The position numbers and the translations under genes are program-made. This document shows, in pieces, positions 35,186-43,661 of a stretch of 64,000 bases of DNA. Positions within the stretch are counted from its first letter, which is position 1. Each line of letters opens with the position of its first letter. This stretch comes from an uncultured Isosphaeraceae bacterium (lineage in GTDB: Bacteria > Planctomycetota > Planctomycetia > Isosphaerales > Isosphaeraceae). The stretch is taken from contig CAMFLR010000002.1 in the NCBI GenBank assembly GCA_945957605.1, forward strand, positions 1-64,000, written 5' to 3'. The notes under the pieces were generated by a model. That model was given only the letters and a program-made list of their open reading frames with translations. It ran no database searches and was not told the origin of the DNA.

Positions 35186-36787
35186 ATGGTCAAGGCGCAT
35201 GCCCCGAGGTGGTTTCGTGGTGACTCGTGGGCTCTTTCCGCATTGGCCGTGGCGCTGACGTTTGCGGTCCCGGCTGCTTCGTTCGCGCAGGACACCAAAA
35301 AGGCCGAGGCATCGAAGACAGATCCGGCGAAGGCCGCCCCAAAGAACAGCGATCCCCTCCTCGGCGGCAACGATCCCGCTGGAGCCGCAAACGACATTGC
35401 GGCCAAGCCCGAGGGGCAAGGGGTCATCAACAATCAAGACATGAAGAAGCAGGAGTCGGTCGAGCTCTTCAAGGACCCGCGGTCCGAGAAGGCGAACACC
35501 GGCAATTTTCCTGAGATCCCCTACCCGGCTTCGCGTGCGCTCTCGACGATCGAAGTCTCATCACTGCGAAACATGGCCGCCGCCCTCTCCGCTCCCGATC
35601 GCACGTTGATCACCAAGGCGGTCGACATTCAGGTCGCGGAAATGACCAGCCGCGCCAATATCCGGTTCGTGATCGACCCGCCGCCCACCAAACCAGGCGC
35701 CGCGGTCTCATCGCAATTCCGGGCGATCGAAAAGGCGTCGCAACTGCTGATCGAGCTCTACGGAACGGCCAAGGAAAAGAAGAACGAGCCGTTCCTTCAG
35801 GTCTATGTGCCGATTCTCGTTCAGAAACTGACACCGCTTCTGAGCAATCACCTCATCCCGCGCCTCCAGGCAGCGATCATCCTCGGCAAGGTGGGCAACG
35901 CCACCATGCTCGACCTGTTCATCAAGCAGATCGCCGACTCGAGCCAGAGCGTCTGGGTGAAGCAGTGGGCGGCCATCGGCATCTCGAACGCGACCAATGA
36001 TGGCACCACGACGCTCGACGTCGTGAAGGCCACGAACGCAACCGCCGCACTCGTCGCCTACCTTCAAGCCGAGCCCAAGTCCCCCTGGCCCGTGAAGGTG
36101 CGTGTGATCGAGGCGATCGGCAACCTGCGCCTGCCGTCGATCGCAAGCCCTCCGCAGAAGCCTCTGGCAGTCGCCGCGCTCGTCGAGAATCTTGCGAACA
36201 CGCAAAACAAGCTCGAGGTGCGGGCCTGGTCGGCCTGGTCGATCGGTCTGGTTCAAATGACCCCGTCCCAGCAGTTCAACTTCACGATCGAGGCCTATCA
36301 CATCGGCAGGCTTGCTGCCGAACTCGGTGAAAAGGTCGGTTACGAATACGACCAGAACGAGAAGCTTTTCGCCAAGCGTAGCGACTATGCTCGCTACCTG
36401 ACCGGCCTCCTGCTCTATCAAGTCTCGCCTTCTTTGGGAGGTGAGCAAATGGTGCAGAACTCCGGCCTGCTGAATATGCGGCACCCCGGCATCGCTCCCG
36501 CTAAGAAGTTCATGACCGAGCTCGACGACCAGATCAAGAACGTGATTCAGGAAGCGGTCGACCTGCTTCGCGCGGGTGGCGCGGAACTCCCGGGCATTCG
36601 CGAGAAGCTGGGTAAGCGAGTCGCCGAACTGAACGCATTCCTCGACAAGAATCGTCCCGAGAACGTCGAGCTTTATCCTGGCGGTCCCAAGTTCCCGGCT
36701 CCCGCCGCTCCGACGGAGGAGAAGGAGCAGCCTGCTGCTCCTGCGGCGACGACCAAGAAGTCGGCACCACCGGCAAAGGCGAAGTAA
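35186..36787 (+). CDS. Secreted HEAT-like repeat protein
   Basis: A 533-residue protein. The signal peptide is about residues 12-34 (cut near SFA-Q). Residues 35-110 are a charged Lys/Ala/Pro-rich linker. From about 180 to 400 there are helical repeats of HEAT/ARM type ('LIPRLQAAIILGKVGNATML', 'VWVKQWAAIGISNATN', 'VKVRVIEAIGNLRLP'). The last 35 residues are a Pro/Ala/Lys-rich tail. I start at the ATG at 35186, with GAAGG upstream and the signal peptide immediately after. It is probably a periplasmic scaffold, with no enzymatic motif. The GXGXG-domain gene starts 5 bases after its stop, so the two are likely co-transcribed. Confidence 0.88.
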   Translation: MVKAHAPRWFRGDSWALSALAVALTFAVPAASFAQDTKKAEASKTDPAKAAPKNSDPLLGGNDPAGAANDIAAKPEGQGVINNQDMKKQESVELFKDPRSEKANTGNFPEIPYPASRALSTIEVSSLRNMAAALSAPDRTLITKAVDIQVAEMTSRANIRFVIDPPPTKPGAAVSSQFRAIEKASQLLIELYGTAKEKKNEPFLQVYVPILVQKLTPLLSNHLIPRLQAAIILGKVGNATMLDLFIKQIADSSQSVWVKQWAAIGISNATNDGTTTLDVVKATNATAALVAYLQAEPKSPWPVKVRVIEAIGNLRLPSIASPPQKPLAVAALVENLANTQNKLEVRAWSAWSIGLVQMTPSQQFNFTIEAYHIGRLAAELGEKVGYEYDQNEKLFAKRSDYARYLTGLLLYQVSPSLGGEQMVQNSGLLNMRHPGIAPAKKFMTELDDQIKNVIQEAVDLLRAGGAELPGIREKLGKRVAELNAFLDKNRPENVELYPGGPKFPAPAAPTEEKEQPAAPAATTKKSAPPAKAK

Positions 36788-36792
36788 CTCGC

Positions 36793-37428
36793 TTGGCCGC
36801 GCCTGCCACGGTCGTTCTGACTGTTCCAGAGATCCGCGATTTCGACCGGATCAACGCAGAGGTTGCGCAACGTCTCAATGACGGCGTTGCGCACATCATC
36901 CTCGCGGGCGTCGACCGCCAGCGTCTCCTGTGCCTGCGCCTCCAGGGCCCCTGGACCGCGATCATCGAGGTCCAGGGAAATGCAGGCCCCGAGCTAGCCG
37001 CTGAGATGAATGCCCCCGGCCTCACCGTTCTGGCCCACGGCAACGCCGCCGATGGGGTGGGACGTGGATTGATCGCCGGCCGGATCATCCTTACTGGAAG
37101 CGTGGGCGATGGTGTTGGCTATTGCCAGCGCGGCGGGACAATCCTCATTCGTGGCGATGCCGGCCATCGCGCGGGATTGATGCAGAGCGGCGGAAACTTG
37201 CTTGTGCTGGGTTCCGTCGGTCGGCTTGCTGGTGAGCGACAAAGCGGCGGCGTGTTCGTGTATCAGAGCGGTCACGCCAGCGCGCATGAAGGTCATGGCC
37301 GCCGAGGCGGGCGCCTGATATCTTTTCCCGTAGCATCCTCGATCGGCGAGGACGACCGGATCGCGCTCGACCAACTCGCGAAAGACTGCGGCGAGCATCT
37401 GCCCGCGGGCGTTCTCTTCCGCGACTAA
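36793..37428 (+). CDS. Orphan GXGXG-domain protein (GltB C-terminus / FwdC-like)
   Basis: A 211-residue cytoplasmic protein. From about residue 85 to 165 it shows repeated glycine-rich turns of a right-handed beta-helix ('GVGRGLIAGRIILTGSVGDG', 'GGTILIRGDAGHRAGLMQSG', 'GGNLLVLGSVGRLAGERQSG'). This fold is found at the C-terminus of the glutamate synthase large subunit and in formylmethanofuran dehydrogenase subunit C. The amino part is unlike either full-length enzyme. A TTG start at 36793 lies 5 bases after the HEAT gene stop; there is no in-frame ATG or GTG in a sensible place. Planctomycetes use tetrahydromethanopterin C1 enzymes, so an FwdC relationship is possible. No other C1 gene is nearby, and the function is unknown. 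Confidence 0.85.
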   Translation: MAAPATVVLTVPEIRDFDRINAEVAQRLNDGVAHIILAGVDRQRLLCLRLQGPWTAIIEVQGNAGPELAAEMNAPGLTVLAHGNAADGVGRGLIAGRIILTGSVGDGVGYCQRGGTILIRGDAGHRAGLMQSGGNLLVLGSVGRLAGERQSGGVFVYQSGHASAHEGHGRRGGRLISFPVASSIGEDDRIALDQLAKDCGEHLPAGVLFRD

Positions 37429-37462
37429 CTGGCATCGCGCTTGCATTGCCATTGCACCCAAC

Positions 37463-37933
37463 ATGAAAAAGACACCGCGAACATGGCCCGCGCCTTTCGT
37501 GATCTGCGCTGGGTGTCTCGCATGCGCTGGCTGCTCGCAGGAGTTCCCGGCCGAGAAGTTTGAAACGACGCGCGTCGAGGGAAAGATCAGCGTCGCGGGC
37601 AAACCGCTCACGTCGGGATTCATTCAGTTCGCGCCGGTCGACGGCACTCTCGGGCATTTGCGATCAAGCTTCATCTTGCCCGATGGCTCCTTCGTGGTCG
37701 ATGGCGTGGGGGTCGGCCGCAACCTCGTCGGCCTCGCGGGAGTTTTTGGACCGCCGATCTACACCAAATACGGCACGATGACGTTTCGCGATTTTCACGA
37801 TTATCAGTCGCCAATTCGTAAGGAAATTCCCTCCGGCAAGGTCGCACACGTCGAAATCGATCTCCTCACCGAAGCGACCGTGTTCCAGCACGACCGTCAG
37901 CTCCCCTACCCCCCGATGACCCCCGCGCCTTGA
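37463..37933 (+). CDS. Small lipoprotein with carboxypeptidase-regulatory-like fold
   Basis: A 156-residue lipoprotein. The signal ends with 'CAGCLACAGC', and the last Cys of the ACAGC lipobox is the likely lipid attachment site. The mature part has 'VEGKISVAGKPLTSGFIQFAP' and 'DGSFVVDGVGVGRNLVGL', the beta-sandwich pattern of the small planctomycete lipoproteins that resemble transthyretin-like carboxypeptidase regulatory domains. Similar genes occur in many copies per genome; a related one is at 53190-53636 in this window. The role is unknown. The gene ends 9 bases before corA. Confidence 0.88.
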   Translation: MKKTPRTWPAPFVICAGCLACAGCSQEFPAEKFETTRVEGKISVAGKPLTSGFIQFAPVDGTLGHLRSSFILPDGSFVVDGVGVGRNLVGLAGVFGPPIYTKYGTMTFRDFHDYQSPIRKEIPSGKVAHVEIDLLTEATVFQHDRQLPYPPMTPAP

Positions 37934-37942
37934 GCGAATTTC

Positions 37943-38995
37943 ATGAATAAAGCCGCCACGCTCGCCGCCGCGCCTAACGTGACATCGCATCCCGCACACG
38001 TTCGGATCATTTACCGCGACGGCGAAGGGGAAATTCACTTCGATTGGCCAAACGAACGAATTCACGACGCCCTCGCCGACGAGCGCGGAACCATCTGGAT
38101 CGATATCGAAGACCCGGGCGCGGCCGATAACCGCGGCGTCGAGAAAATGCTTCGCGAGGTGTTTCACTTCCACCCCCTCGCCGTCGAAGACGCACTCCAC
38201 GACACGCACGTCCCGCGCATCGACGACTGGGGCTCGTACCTCTACCTGGTCTTCAGCTCGATCGACTTCGACCCCGAAACCGACGACCTCTGCCTGCACG
38301 AGCTCGACCTCTTCCTCGGCGCGAACTACCTCGTCAGCTATCACAACGAAACGCTCGCACTAATCGAGCGGCATCGCAAAAACATCGAACGCGATCCTGA
38401 AAATCGCCTGCGCCACGGCGCCGACCATTTGCTCTATCATCTGCTCGACATGGCCGTCGGCGACTATTTGCCGGCGATCGAACATCTCGACGAAGCGATC
38501 GACGCCGCGCAGGATGAAGTCTTCGACGAGCCGACACCGCACACCCTGCACAGAATTTTCCGCACCAAGCGCGCGGCCGCACGAATTCATCGCATGATCG
38601 GCCCGATGCGCGAGGTGCTCAACCGACTGGCCCGCGATCCGTATCCGCTCGTCGATGAGCCGCACCGCGTTTACTTTCGTGACGTCTACGACCATCTCGT
38701 ACGCCTGCACGACGTGAGCGAAAGCCTTCGCGATCTCGTCTCCGGCGCGCTCGACACCTATCTGTCGGTATCAGCGAATCGCACCAACGACATCATGAAA
38801 GCGCTGACTGTCGTGACCGTCATGTTCCTGCCGCTCTCGTTTCTAGGCGGCTTCTTCGGCATGAATTTCTTCGGCAACACGCTCGCATTCGAGACTCCGT
38901 TGCCCAAAGCGTTTCTCTTCTGGTCGACGGTCGTCGCAATGATTGGCACCCCCGTATTCATGTATCAATGGGCGAAACGCAAGGGCTGGTACTAA
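37943..38995 (+). CDS. corA: CorA family magnesium/cobalt transporter
   Basis: A 350-residue CorA channel. The N-terminal cytoplasmic domain includes 'FHFHPLAVEDALHDTHVPRI', a family signature, followed by the long helical 'willow' region. The C-terminal pair of membrane helices contains the pore motif GMN within 'FLPLSFLGGFFGMNFFG' and the basic C-terminus 'QWAKRKGWY'. CorA pentamers pass Mg2+ into the cytoplasm. GAGCGAATTTC precedes the ATG. All expected parts are present and the length is normal. Confidence 0.96.
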   Translation: MNKAATLAAAPNVTSHPAHVRIIYRDGEGEIHFDWPNERIHDALADERGTIWIDIEDPGAADNRGVEKMLREVFHFHPLAVEDALHDTHVPRIDDWGSYLYLVFSSIDFDPETDDLCLHELDLFLGANYLVSYHNETLALIERHRKNIERDPENRLRHGADHLLYHLLDMAVGDYLPAIEHLDEAIDAAQDEVFDEPTPHTLHRIFRTKRAAARIHRMIGPMREVLNRLARDPYPLVDEPHRVYFRDVYDHLVRLHDVSESLRDLVSGALDTYLSVSANRTNDIMKALTVVTVMFLPLSFLGGFFGMNFFGNTLAFETPLPKAFLFWSTVVAMIGTPVFMYQWAKRKGWY

Positions 38996-39165
38996 CTTCA
39001 AGGGTTTGCAGAGAACCGTGCAGATAGCTCTGCGTCCGATGGGGATCGTCCATCCGTTATTAAACTCTTGCACATATCCAATATACTGCTAAAGTCATCC
39101 TCTCGACGCCGAGAAATCGCTTCAAGATGGGTTGAAGTTCGCACCATCGACGCGGGGAATGAGTC

Positions 39166-39831
39166 ATGAGACGTGAAAGCATTGAAGTCAAAAAGAAGTA
39201 TGCCGACTTTGTAAATTCTCGTGAATTCACTGCCTTTTATAATCAGGTGAATCCGTCTCCAACTTGGCGTCTGATCTTGGCTGCTATCACTTTCATGATC
39301 ATCTTCCTTGCTCCGATTACGATCTACCAACTCATTCGATACTTGATCGAATCTCGCAGAAGAAAGAAAAACAAAAAGGCATTTATCGAAGCCGTCGATC
39401 GCATGATCCCTACTTTTGTTCTGCCTGTGATGGTCAATCATGCCCTGCTCACCAGACCTGGCTCAGTTGCGCCAGGACTTTTCGTCGGCTCGTTCGATCC
39501 AGATGCGCAGGAGTCCTTCGAACTCCTCGGCACGACGACGGATGCGATCGACGAAATCGCCTGTCGGGAGCCAAAGAATGCGGACGAGCGAAAGGTTGTC
39601 GAACTCCTTTCCGACATGGAGTTTCAGCCCAGCAGGCGCCGATTGCTTCCCATGTCGATCACAAACGGAAAGCCAGTCTACGCGTTCGACCTTCAGGTCC
39701 CCATGGATGCGTTGCCCAACGGCGAGTTACCCCCATTCCTTCTGTGCATGGCTGAACCCGGACCGACGGGTCAAATCGCCGTCGTTCCCTGGACAATCGC
39801 AGCAGATGCGATTGCAGCCGCCTCGCAATAA
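39166..39831 (+). CDS. Hypothetical single-pass membrane protein
   Basis: A 221-residue protein with one strong membrane helix (about residues 33-57), then a very basic RRRKKNKK stretch, so the C-terminal 160 residues are probably cytoplasmic. The C-terminal region is mixed alpha/beta without a recognised motif. The coding sequence is clearly less GC-rich than the neighbours, which hints at a lineage-specific or acquired gene. GAATGAGTC precedes the ATG at 39166, so the SD is weak. The gene is flanked by non-coding DNA on both sides, so it is probably monocistronic. I do not recognise a family. Confidence 0.75.
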   Translation: MRRESIEVKKKYADFVNSREFTAFYNQVNPSPTWRLILAAITFMIIFLAPITIYQLIRYLIESRRRKKNKKAFIEAVDRMIPTFVLPVMVNHALLTRPGSVAPGLFVGSFDPDAQESFELLGTTTDAIDEIACREPKNADERKVVELLSDMEFQPSRRRLLPMSITNGKPVYAFDLQVPMDALPNGELPPFLLCMAEPGPTGQIAVVPWTIAADAIAAASQ

Positions 39832-40214
39832 TTCGAGCAAAAAATCACCGACTGCCAAGCTTGGATTACAGTCAGCAGGTTCGTGCCACCTGACTCGACA
39901 CGACTGCACACAGCAGATTGCATCAATCGAAGATTATGGGCCAAAGACACGTTTGGCGTGAGTTCCAACGGAATCCACACGTCTTCGCGATTTCCTGTAA
40001 CAGCGCTTTCACACGTCCGTATCAGGGGCCGTAACACGCGCATTGACTGATCGGCAGAGTCAATGCGTTCTCCGCTGCTTGCAAGCACCCGAAAATTTGG
40101 CCCACTCCGCTTACTCTACCCCGTTTACCGACATGAACCGTCGGGCTAGAGTGATTACGAATGGCTTCTCATCATATCTTCGCGCCACGCCCTTTTGTTC
40201 CAGGAGTTGCAACC
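39832..40214. other. Intergenic region upstream of the DUF4331 gene
   Basis: 383 bases with reduced GC. The only structure I can support is the perfect inverted repeat at 40039-40067, listed separately. No reading frame with protein-like composition was found. Confidence 0.5.
40039..40067. promoter_or_regulatory. Perfect inverted repeat (operator or hairpin)
   Basis: CGCATTGACT (40039-40048) and AGTCAATGCG (40058-40067) form a perfect 10-bp inverted repeat with a 9-bp spacer, 148 bases before the DUF4331 ATG. It has no clean U-run, so a regulator site or an mRNA hairpin fits better than a terminator. No regulator gene lies next to it. Confidence 0.5.
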
Positions 40215-41318
40215 ATGAACAAGACGCTCCGAACCTTCGTTCTGGCAACCATCGCATTGATGGGATTCGGCTATGCTCAAGCAGCCGACCATCGCGACTC
40301 CCCGCGCATGACGGCGGCAATCGGCGAACTAGGCAACCTCGACATCCTCGATGTCTATGCGTTCCAGTCGCCTCAAACGCCGAAAAACACGGTCCTCGTC
40401 ATGACGGCGAGCACAGATGCGGGCGTGATCACGCCTACCTTCTTCAACGCTTACGGGTTGTACGAATTCAAGGTCACCAACCTGCTCAATTTTGGCAACT
40501 ACAGCGCACCGCTGACGTTCCAGCTTCAGTTCTCGCTGCCCGATAACAAGCTGCAACAGTTCGTGGTGCTGAACAAGGTCACCGACGGCGGCGTTCAGCG
40601 CCTCGCTGTGGGTAAGACCAACACGAACATCGCCCTGGCCAACGGCGGCAAGCTTCGCTGCGGCCTGTTCGACGACCCGTTCTTCTTCGACCTGCTCGCC
40701 TTTAACAAGTTCAAGGCAGCGGCGTTCGCCAACGATCCCACCCGCGCCAACATCTTCCTGAAGCGTAACGGCGGCGCTCAGGCCAACATCCCGAACAACT
40801 TCTTTGGCGGCTTCAATTGCATCGCCATCGTGCTCGAGGTTCCCAGTTCGGCACTGCTGGCCGGCCCGAACAACACCAAGATCGGCGTTTGGGCCCGTAC
40901 GGTTATCCCTGGCACGAACTTCTTCGTCGAAAACCCCGACCAGTTCGACCGCAAGGGCCGTCCCGCCATCAACACCGTGCTCATGCCCGACGCCCTGAAA
41001 GACGACTTCAACTCCGCCTCGCCGCTGACCGACATCCGCTACCGCGCCGCCGCGAAGGAAGAGCTGCGCATTCTCTTCGGAACGCCCGACGCGATGCGTG
41101 AATCACAGGTCAACTTGCTGCTGCCCGACGTTCTCACTTTCGATACGACCAGCAAGGAGGGGTTCGACAAGCTCAACGGCCGCAGGCTGTCCGACGACGT
41201 TGTTGACGTCGAGCTGAGTTTGCTCACTGGCGGCGCAGTGACGACCGACTCGGTCCCCAACGACTCGGTGTTCTCGAACAAGTTCCCCTACCTGGGATCG
41301 CCCAATCCCAAGCCGTAA
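40215..41318 (+). CDS. DUF4331 family secreted protein
   Basis: A 367-residue protein with a signal peptide (residues 1-23, cut near AQA-A) and the family's N-terminal signature 'ADHRDSPRMT' directly after it, followed by 'GNLDILDVYAFQSP'. The rest is a beta-rich domain of normal family length ending near 'NKFPYLGSPNP'. DUF4331 proteins are secreted and have no firmly assigned function. I chose the ATG at 40215 because GGAG is 8 bases upstream and the signal peptide begins there. Coding sequence here is strongly biased to NNC codons, as in highly expressed genes (inference). A candidate terminator follows. Confidence 0.93.
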   Translation: MNKTLRTFVLATIALMGFGYAQAADHRDSPRMTAAIGELGNLDILDVYAFQSPQTPKNTVLVMTASTDAGVITPTFFNAYGLYEFKVTNLLNFGNYSAPLTFQLQFSLPDNKLQQFVVLNKVTDGGVQRLAVGKTNTNIALANGGKLRCGLFDDPFFFDLLAFNKFKAAAFANDPTRANIFLKRNGGAQANIPNNFFGGFNCIAIVLEVPSSALLAGPNNTKIGVWARTVIPGTNFFVENPDQFDRKGRPAINTVLMPDALKDDFNSASPLTDIRYRAAAKEELRILFGTPDAMRESQVNLLLPDVLTFDTTSKEGFDKLNGRRLSDDVVDVELSLLTGGAVTTDSVPNDSVFSNKFPYLGSPNPKP

Positions 41319-41361
41319 GCTCAGCACGAATCTGCTGAGAGTGTAATCCGCATCGACTCAA

Positions 41362-41407
41362 CCGCCGCCCGGCGAGGGACCTGCCGTTCTTCTCCGGGCG
41401 TCGTTTC
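41362..41407 (+). terminator. Candidate terminator after the DUF4331 gene
   Basis: GCCGCCCGG (41364-41372) pairs with CCGGGCGtC (41394-41402) around a 21-nt loop, followed by GTTTCTTT. The loop is large, so confidence is moderate. It lies between the DUF4331 and TPR genes. Confidence 0.55.
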
Positions 41408-41450
41408 TTTACGGCCTCATCCTTTGGTCGTCGATACGAGGAATTATTTC

Positions 41451-42749
41451 ATGAAGATTCATCAATGGCTCGCCGCGTTCCTTCTCGCGCTGGCTCCGAG
41501 CCTGCTGATGGCCCAGGAACCAGCCGGAAAGAAGAGCGAGCCCGCCGAGCAGGCACCCGACTTTTCGCCTGCCGACTTTACCTACGCTGATGACGAGATC
41601 ATCAAAGTTTTGCTCAAACGCATCAAAGCCAACCCAAGCGATGACGTCAGCCTCTACCGCCTGGGCGAAATCTACGAGAAAAAAGCCGGCCAGACCGGCG
41701 ATCTGACCTACTTCGCCAAGGCCGAAGCATGCTTGCGCAAGTCGCTCGAGCTCTTTCCCCAAGGACATCGCGCCAAGGTTTCGCTCGCAGCCGTTTTGTG
41801 CGCTCAGCACAAGTTCACCGAAGGTTTGAAGCTCGCACGTGAAGCGCTTGCCGTCAAACCAAAAGACGTCGATGCACTCGCCACCGCCGGCGACGCTCTG
41901 CTCGAAACCGGCCGCTACGACGAAGCCGAAACCGCATTCAACCAGCTCCAAAAGCTATCACAAGCACCGCCGGTCCTTTCACGCCTCGCGAGTTTGGCCG
42001 AGTTCAAGGGCGACACTGAAAAAGCACTCAAACTGATGGGCAACGCCGCGGCCGACATCCTCAAAGCGGGCGGAGCCGCCGGCGGCGCAGGCTGGTACCA
42101 GGCGAGGCTGGGCGATATTGCACTCGTCGCCGGACGCATCGATCAGGCCGAAGAGTATTACAAGTCGGTCCCCAAGAACATCGACGCCTTTCACGACGCG
42201 ACAGCCGGCCTGGGCCGGATCAAAGCGATGAAGGGCGACCTCAAGGGCGCGATCACCCAATATGAAAAAGCCGTAGCGATCGGTCCCGACGCCCACATGC
42301 TCGCCGCGCTCGGCGACCTCTACGTCGCGACCGGCCAGACCGAAAAAGCCGACCCGCTCTTCCAGAAGTTCCTGGCGATCACCGCAAACAAGGGTGAATA
42401 TCTCCGCGAACGCGCGAACTTCCTCTCGAACCACGAGCGCGACGTGGCCGCCGCTCTGTCGCTCGCCGAGCTCGACTTGCAACAGCGCAAAGACATCTAC
42501 GGCTACGATGCGCTCGCGTGGGCCTTGCTCAAGAACGACAAACCCGAGCTCGCGGCCGAAGCAATGAAACAAGCGCTCAAGCTCGGGACGATCGACGCGA
42601 TGCTTCAGTATCACGCAGGAATGATCGAGGCCAAACTCGGCCATCGCGAGCAGGCGAAGGCATATCTTGAAGCATGCATGAAGATCAATCCGAACTTCTC
42701 GCTGCTGCATTCGGAGAATGCGAAGAAAGCGCTTGCGTCGCTGAAGTGA
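41451..42749 (+). CDS. Secreted TPR-repeat protein
   Basis: A 432-residue protein with a signal peptide (residues 1-23, cut near LMA-Q). From about residue 55 to the end there are about nine 34-residue TPR units ('DDVSLYRLGEIYEKKAGQTG', 'HRAKVSLAAVLCAQHKFTEG', 'VDALATAGDALLETGRYDEA', 'AHMLAALGDLYVATGQTEKA'). TPR solenoids hold protein complexes together, and this one should act in the periplasm. GAGGA lies 8 bases before the ATG. No partner can be named; the adjacent DUF4331 gene is separated by a candidate terminator. Confidence 0.92.
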   Translation: MKIHQWLAAFLLALAPSLLMAQEPAGKKSEPAEQAPDFSPADFTYADDEIIKVLLKRIKANPSDDVSLYRLGEIYEKKAGQTGDLTYFAKAEACLRKSLELFPQGHRAKVSLAAVLCAQHKFTEGLKLAREALAVKPKDVDALATAGDALLETGRYDEAETAFNQLQKLSQAPPVLSRLASLAEFKGDTEKALKLMGNAAADILKAGGAAGGAGWYQARLGDIALVAGRIDQAEEYYKSVPKNIDAFHDATAGLGRIKAMKGDLKGAITQYEKAVAIGPDAHMLAALGDLYVATGQTEKADPLFQKFLAITANKGEYLRERANFLSNHERDVAAALSLAELDLQQRKDIYGYDALAWALLKNDKPELAAEAMKQALKLGTIDAMLQYHAGMIEAKLGHREQAKAYLEACMKINPNFSLLHSENAKKALASLK

Positions 42750-42779
42750 TTCATTGAGTCAAGCTGCGTCGAGGCCGCT

Positions 42780-42822
42780 CACGGCCGTCGGAGGAGTTCC
42801 GGCGGCCGTGTGCATTTCTTTG
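42780..42822 (+). terminator. Candidate terminator after the TPR gene
   Basis: CACGGCCG (42780-42787) pairs perfectly with CGGCCGTG (42803-42810), followed by a short T-rich stretch (CATTTCTTTGC). It lies 31 bases after the stop codon. Confidence 0.6.
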
Positions 42823-42969
42823 CTTGAGCTCTGCTGGGAAATGGCGTGCGAAATTCGCTCGAATTCACAGAACCACCCGGGTGCGAGGTGTGTCGAAATG
42901 CCGGTGGTCATCGAATTCCCAAATTGAATGCGCGCCGACTTTGACTGCTCGCGTTCATTGGATGGCGAA

Positions 42970-43404
42970 ATGAAAACTCGTCTCACTGTGCGAAACTGTC
43001 CCATCGAATTCCGATTCAAATGTTCGAAACTCTGGGATGAACTTGGCACGACCGATCGCCCCGAAGTCCGTCACTGCGATAGTTGCGATCACGATGTATT
43101 TTTCTGTTCGACCGACGAAGAAACGATCGCGCATGCCAAGGCGGGCCACTGTATCGCCCGCGAGACGCCTGTTCGAGACGAACAAACCACAGTCGTCCTT
43201 GGTTTTGCTGCGGAAATGCCGAAACTGACGCCGCAGCAAGAAGAGGCAGCGTGCTGGTCGGCCCGCGAAGGTGGAATCAACGACTCGATACGAAACGCAG
43301 CTCGGTCCACTCGCGCCTGCCCCGAATGTTCCTATCCAGCGCCCGATTGGCGAGTGACCTGTCGGGTCTGCGGCTTTGCGATGGGCCGCGTTCGCAATGG
43401 ATAA
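42970..43404 (+). CDS. Zinc-ribbon protein of a planctomycete family
   Basis: A 144-residue cytoplasmic protein. The opening 'CPIEFRFKCSKLWDELGTTD' then 'EVRHCDSCDHDVFFC' matches a conserved pattern I know from many planctomycete proteins of unknown function. The paired cysteines suggest a bound zinc. A second zinc ribbon lies at the C-terminus ('ACPECSYPAPDWRVTCRVCG'). Between them is a short helical region. I start at the ATG at 42970, after which the conserved motif begins within 10 residues; the upstream part of the frame is not conserved-looking. A clear terminator follows, so it is probably monocistronic. Confidence 0.82.
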   Translation: MKTRLTVRNCPIEFRFKCSKLWDELGTTDRPEVRHCDSCDHDVFFCSTDEETIAHAKAGHCIARETPVRDEQTTVVLGFAAEMPKLTPQQEEAACWSAREGGINDSIRNAARSTRACPECSYPAPDWRVTCRVCGFAMGRVRNG

Positions 43405-43411
43405 CTTTGAG

Positions 43412-43448
43412 GTCCAAGAGCCCGACCTCTTGGACGAACGTTTTCTTT
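43412..43448 (+). terminator. Intrinsic terminator of the zinc-ribbon gene
   Basis: GTCCAAGAG (43412-43420) pairs perfectly with CTCTTGGAC (43427-43435) around a 6-nt loop, followed by TTTTCTTT on the plus strand. It lies 8 bases after the stop codon. Confidence 0.8.
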
Positions 43449-43661
43449 GACCGAGGATTGACGCACGCCCCAAGGAAATGGATTAGACTGGACGCAGTGA
43501 ATTTCATCGGAGTTGCGCGGTTTGGAAAGTGTGGTGGATAGGATTGGGTGGTCTGGACAACAAGGTGTCCCGGCTACCCACTGCTCATTGCGTCCAATTC
43601 CAAACTCGCGATTCCTCTTTGAATTGGTCCGTCCGTTTCCTTCCGTCGATCCCATTCTCTC

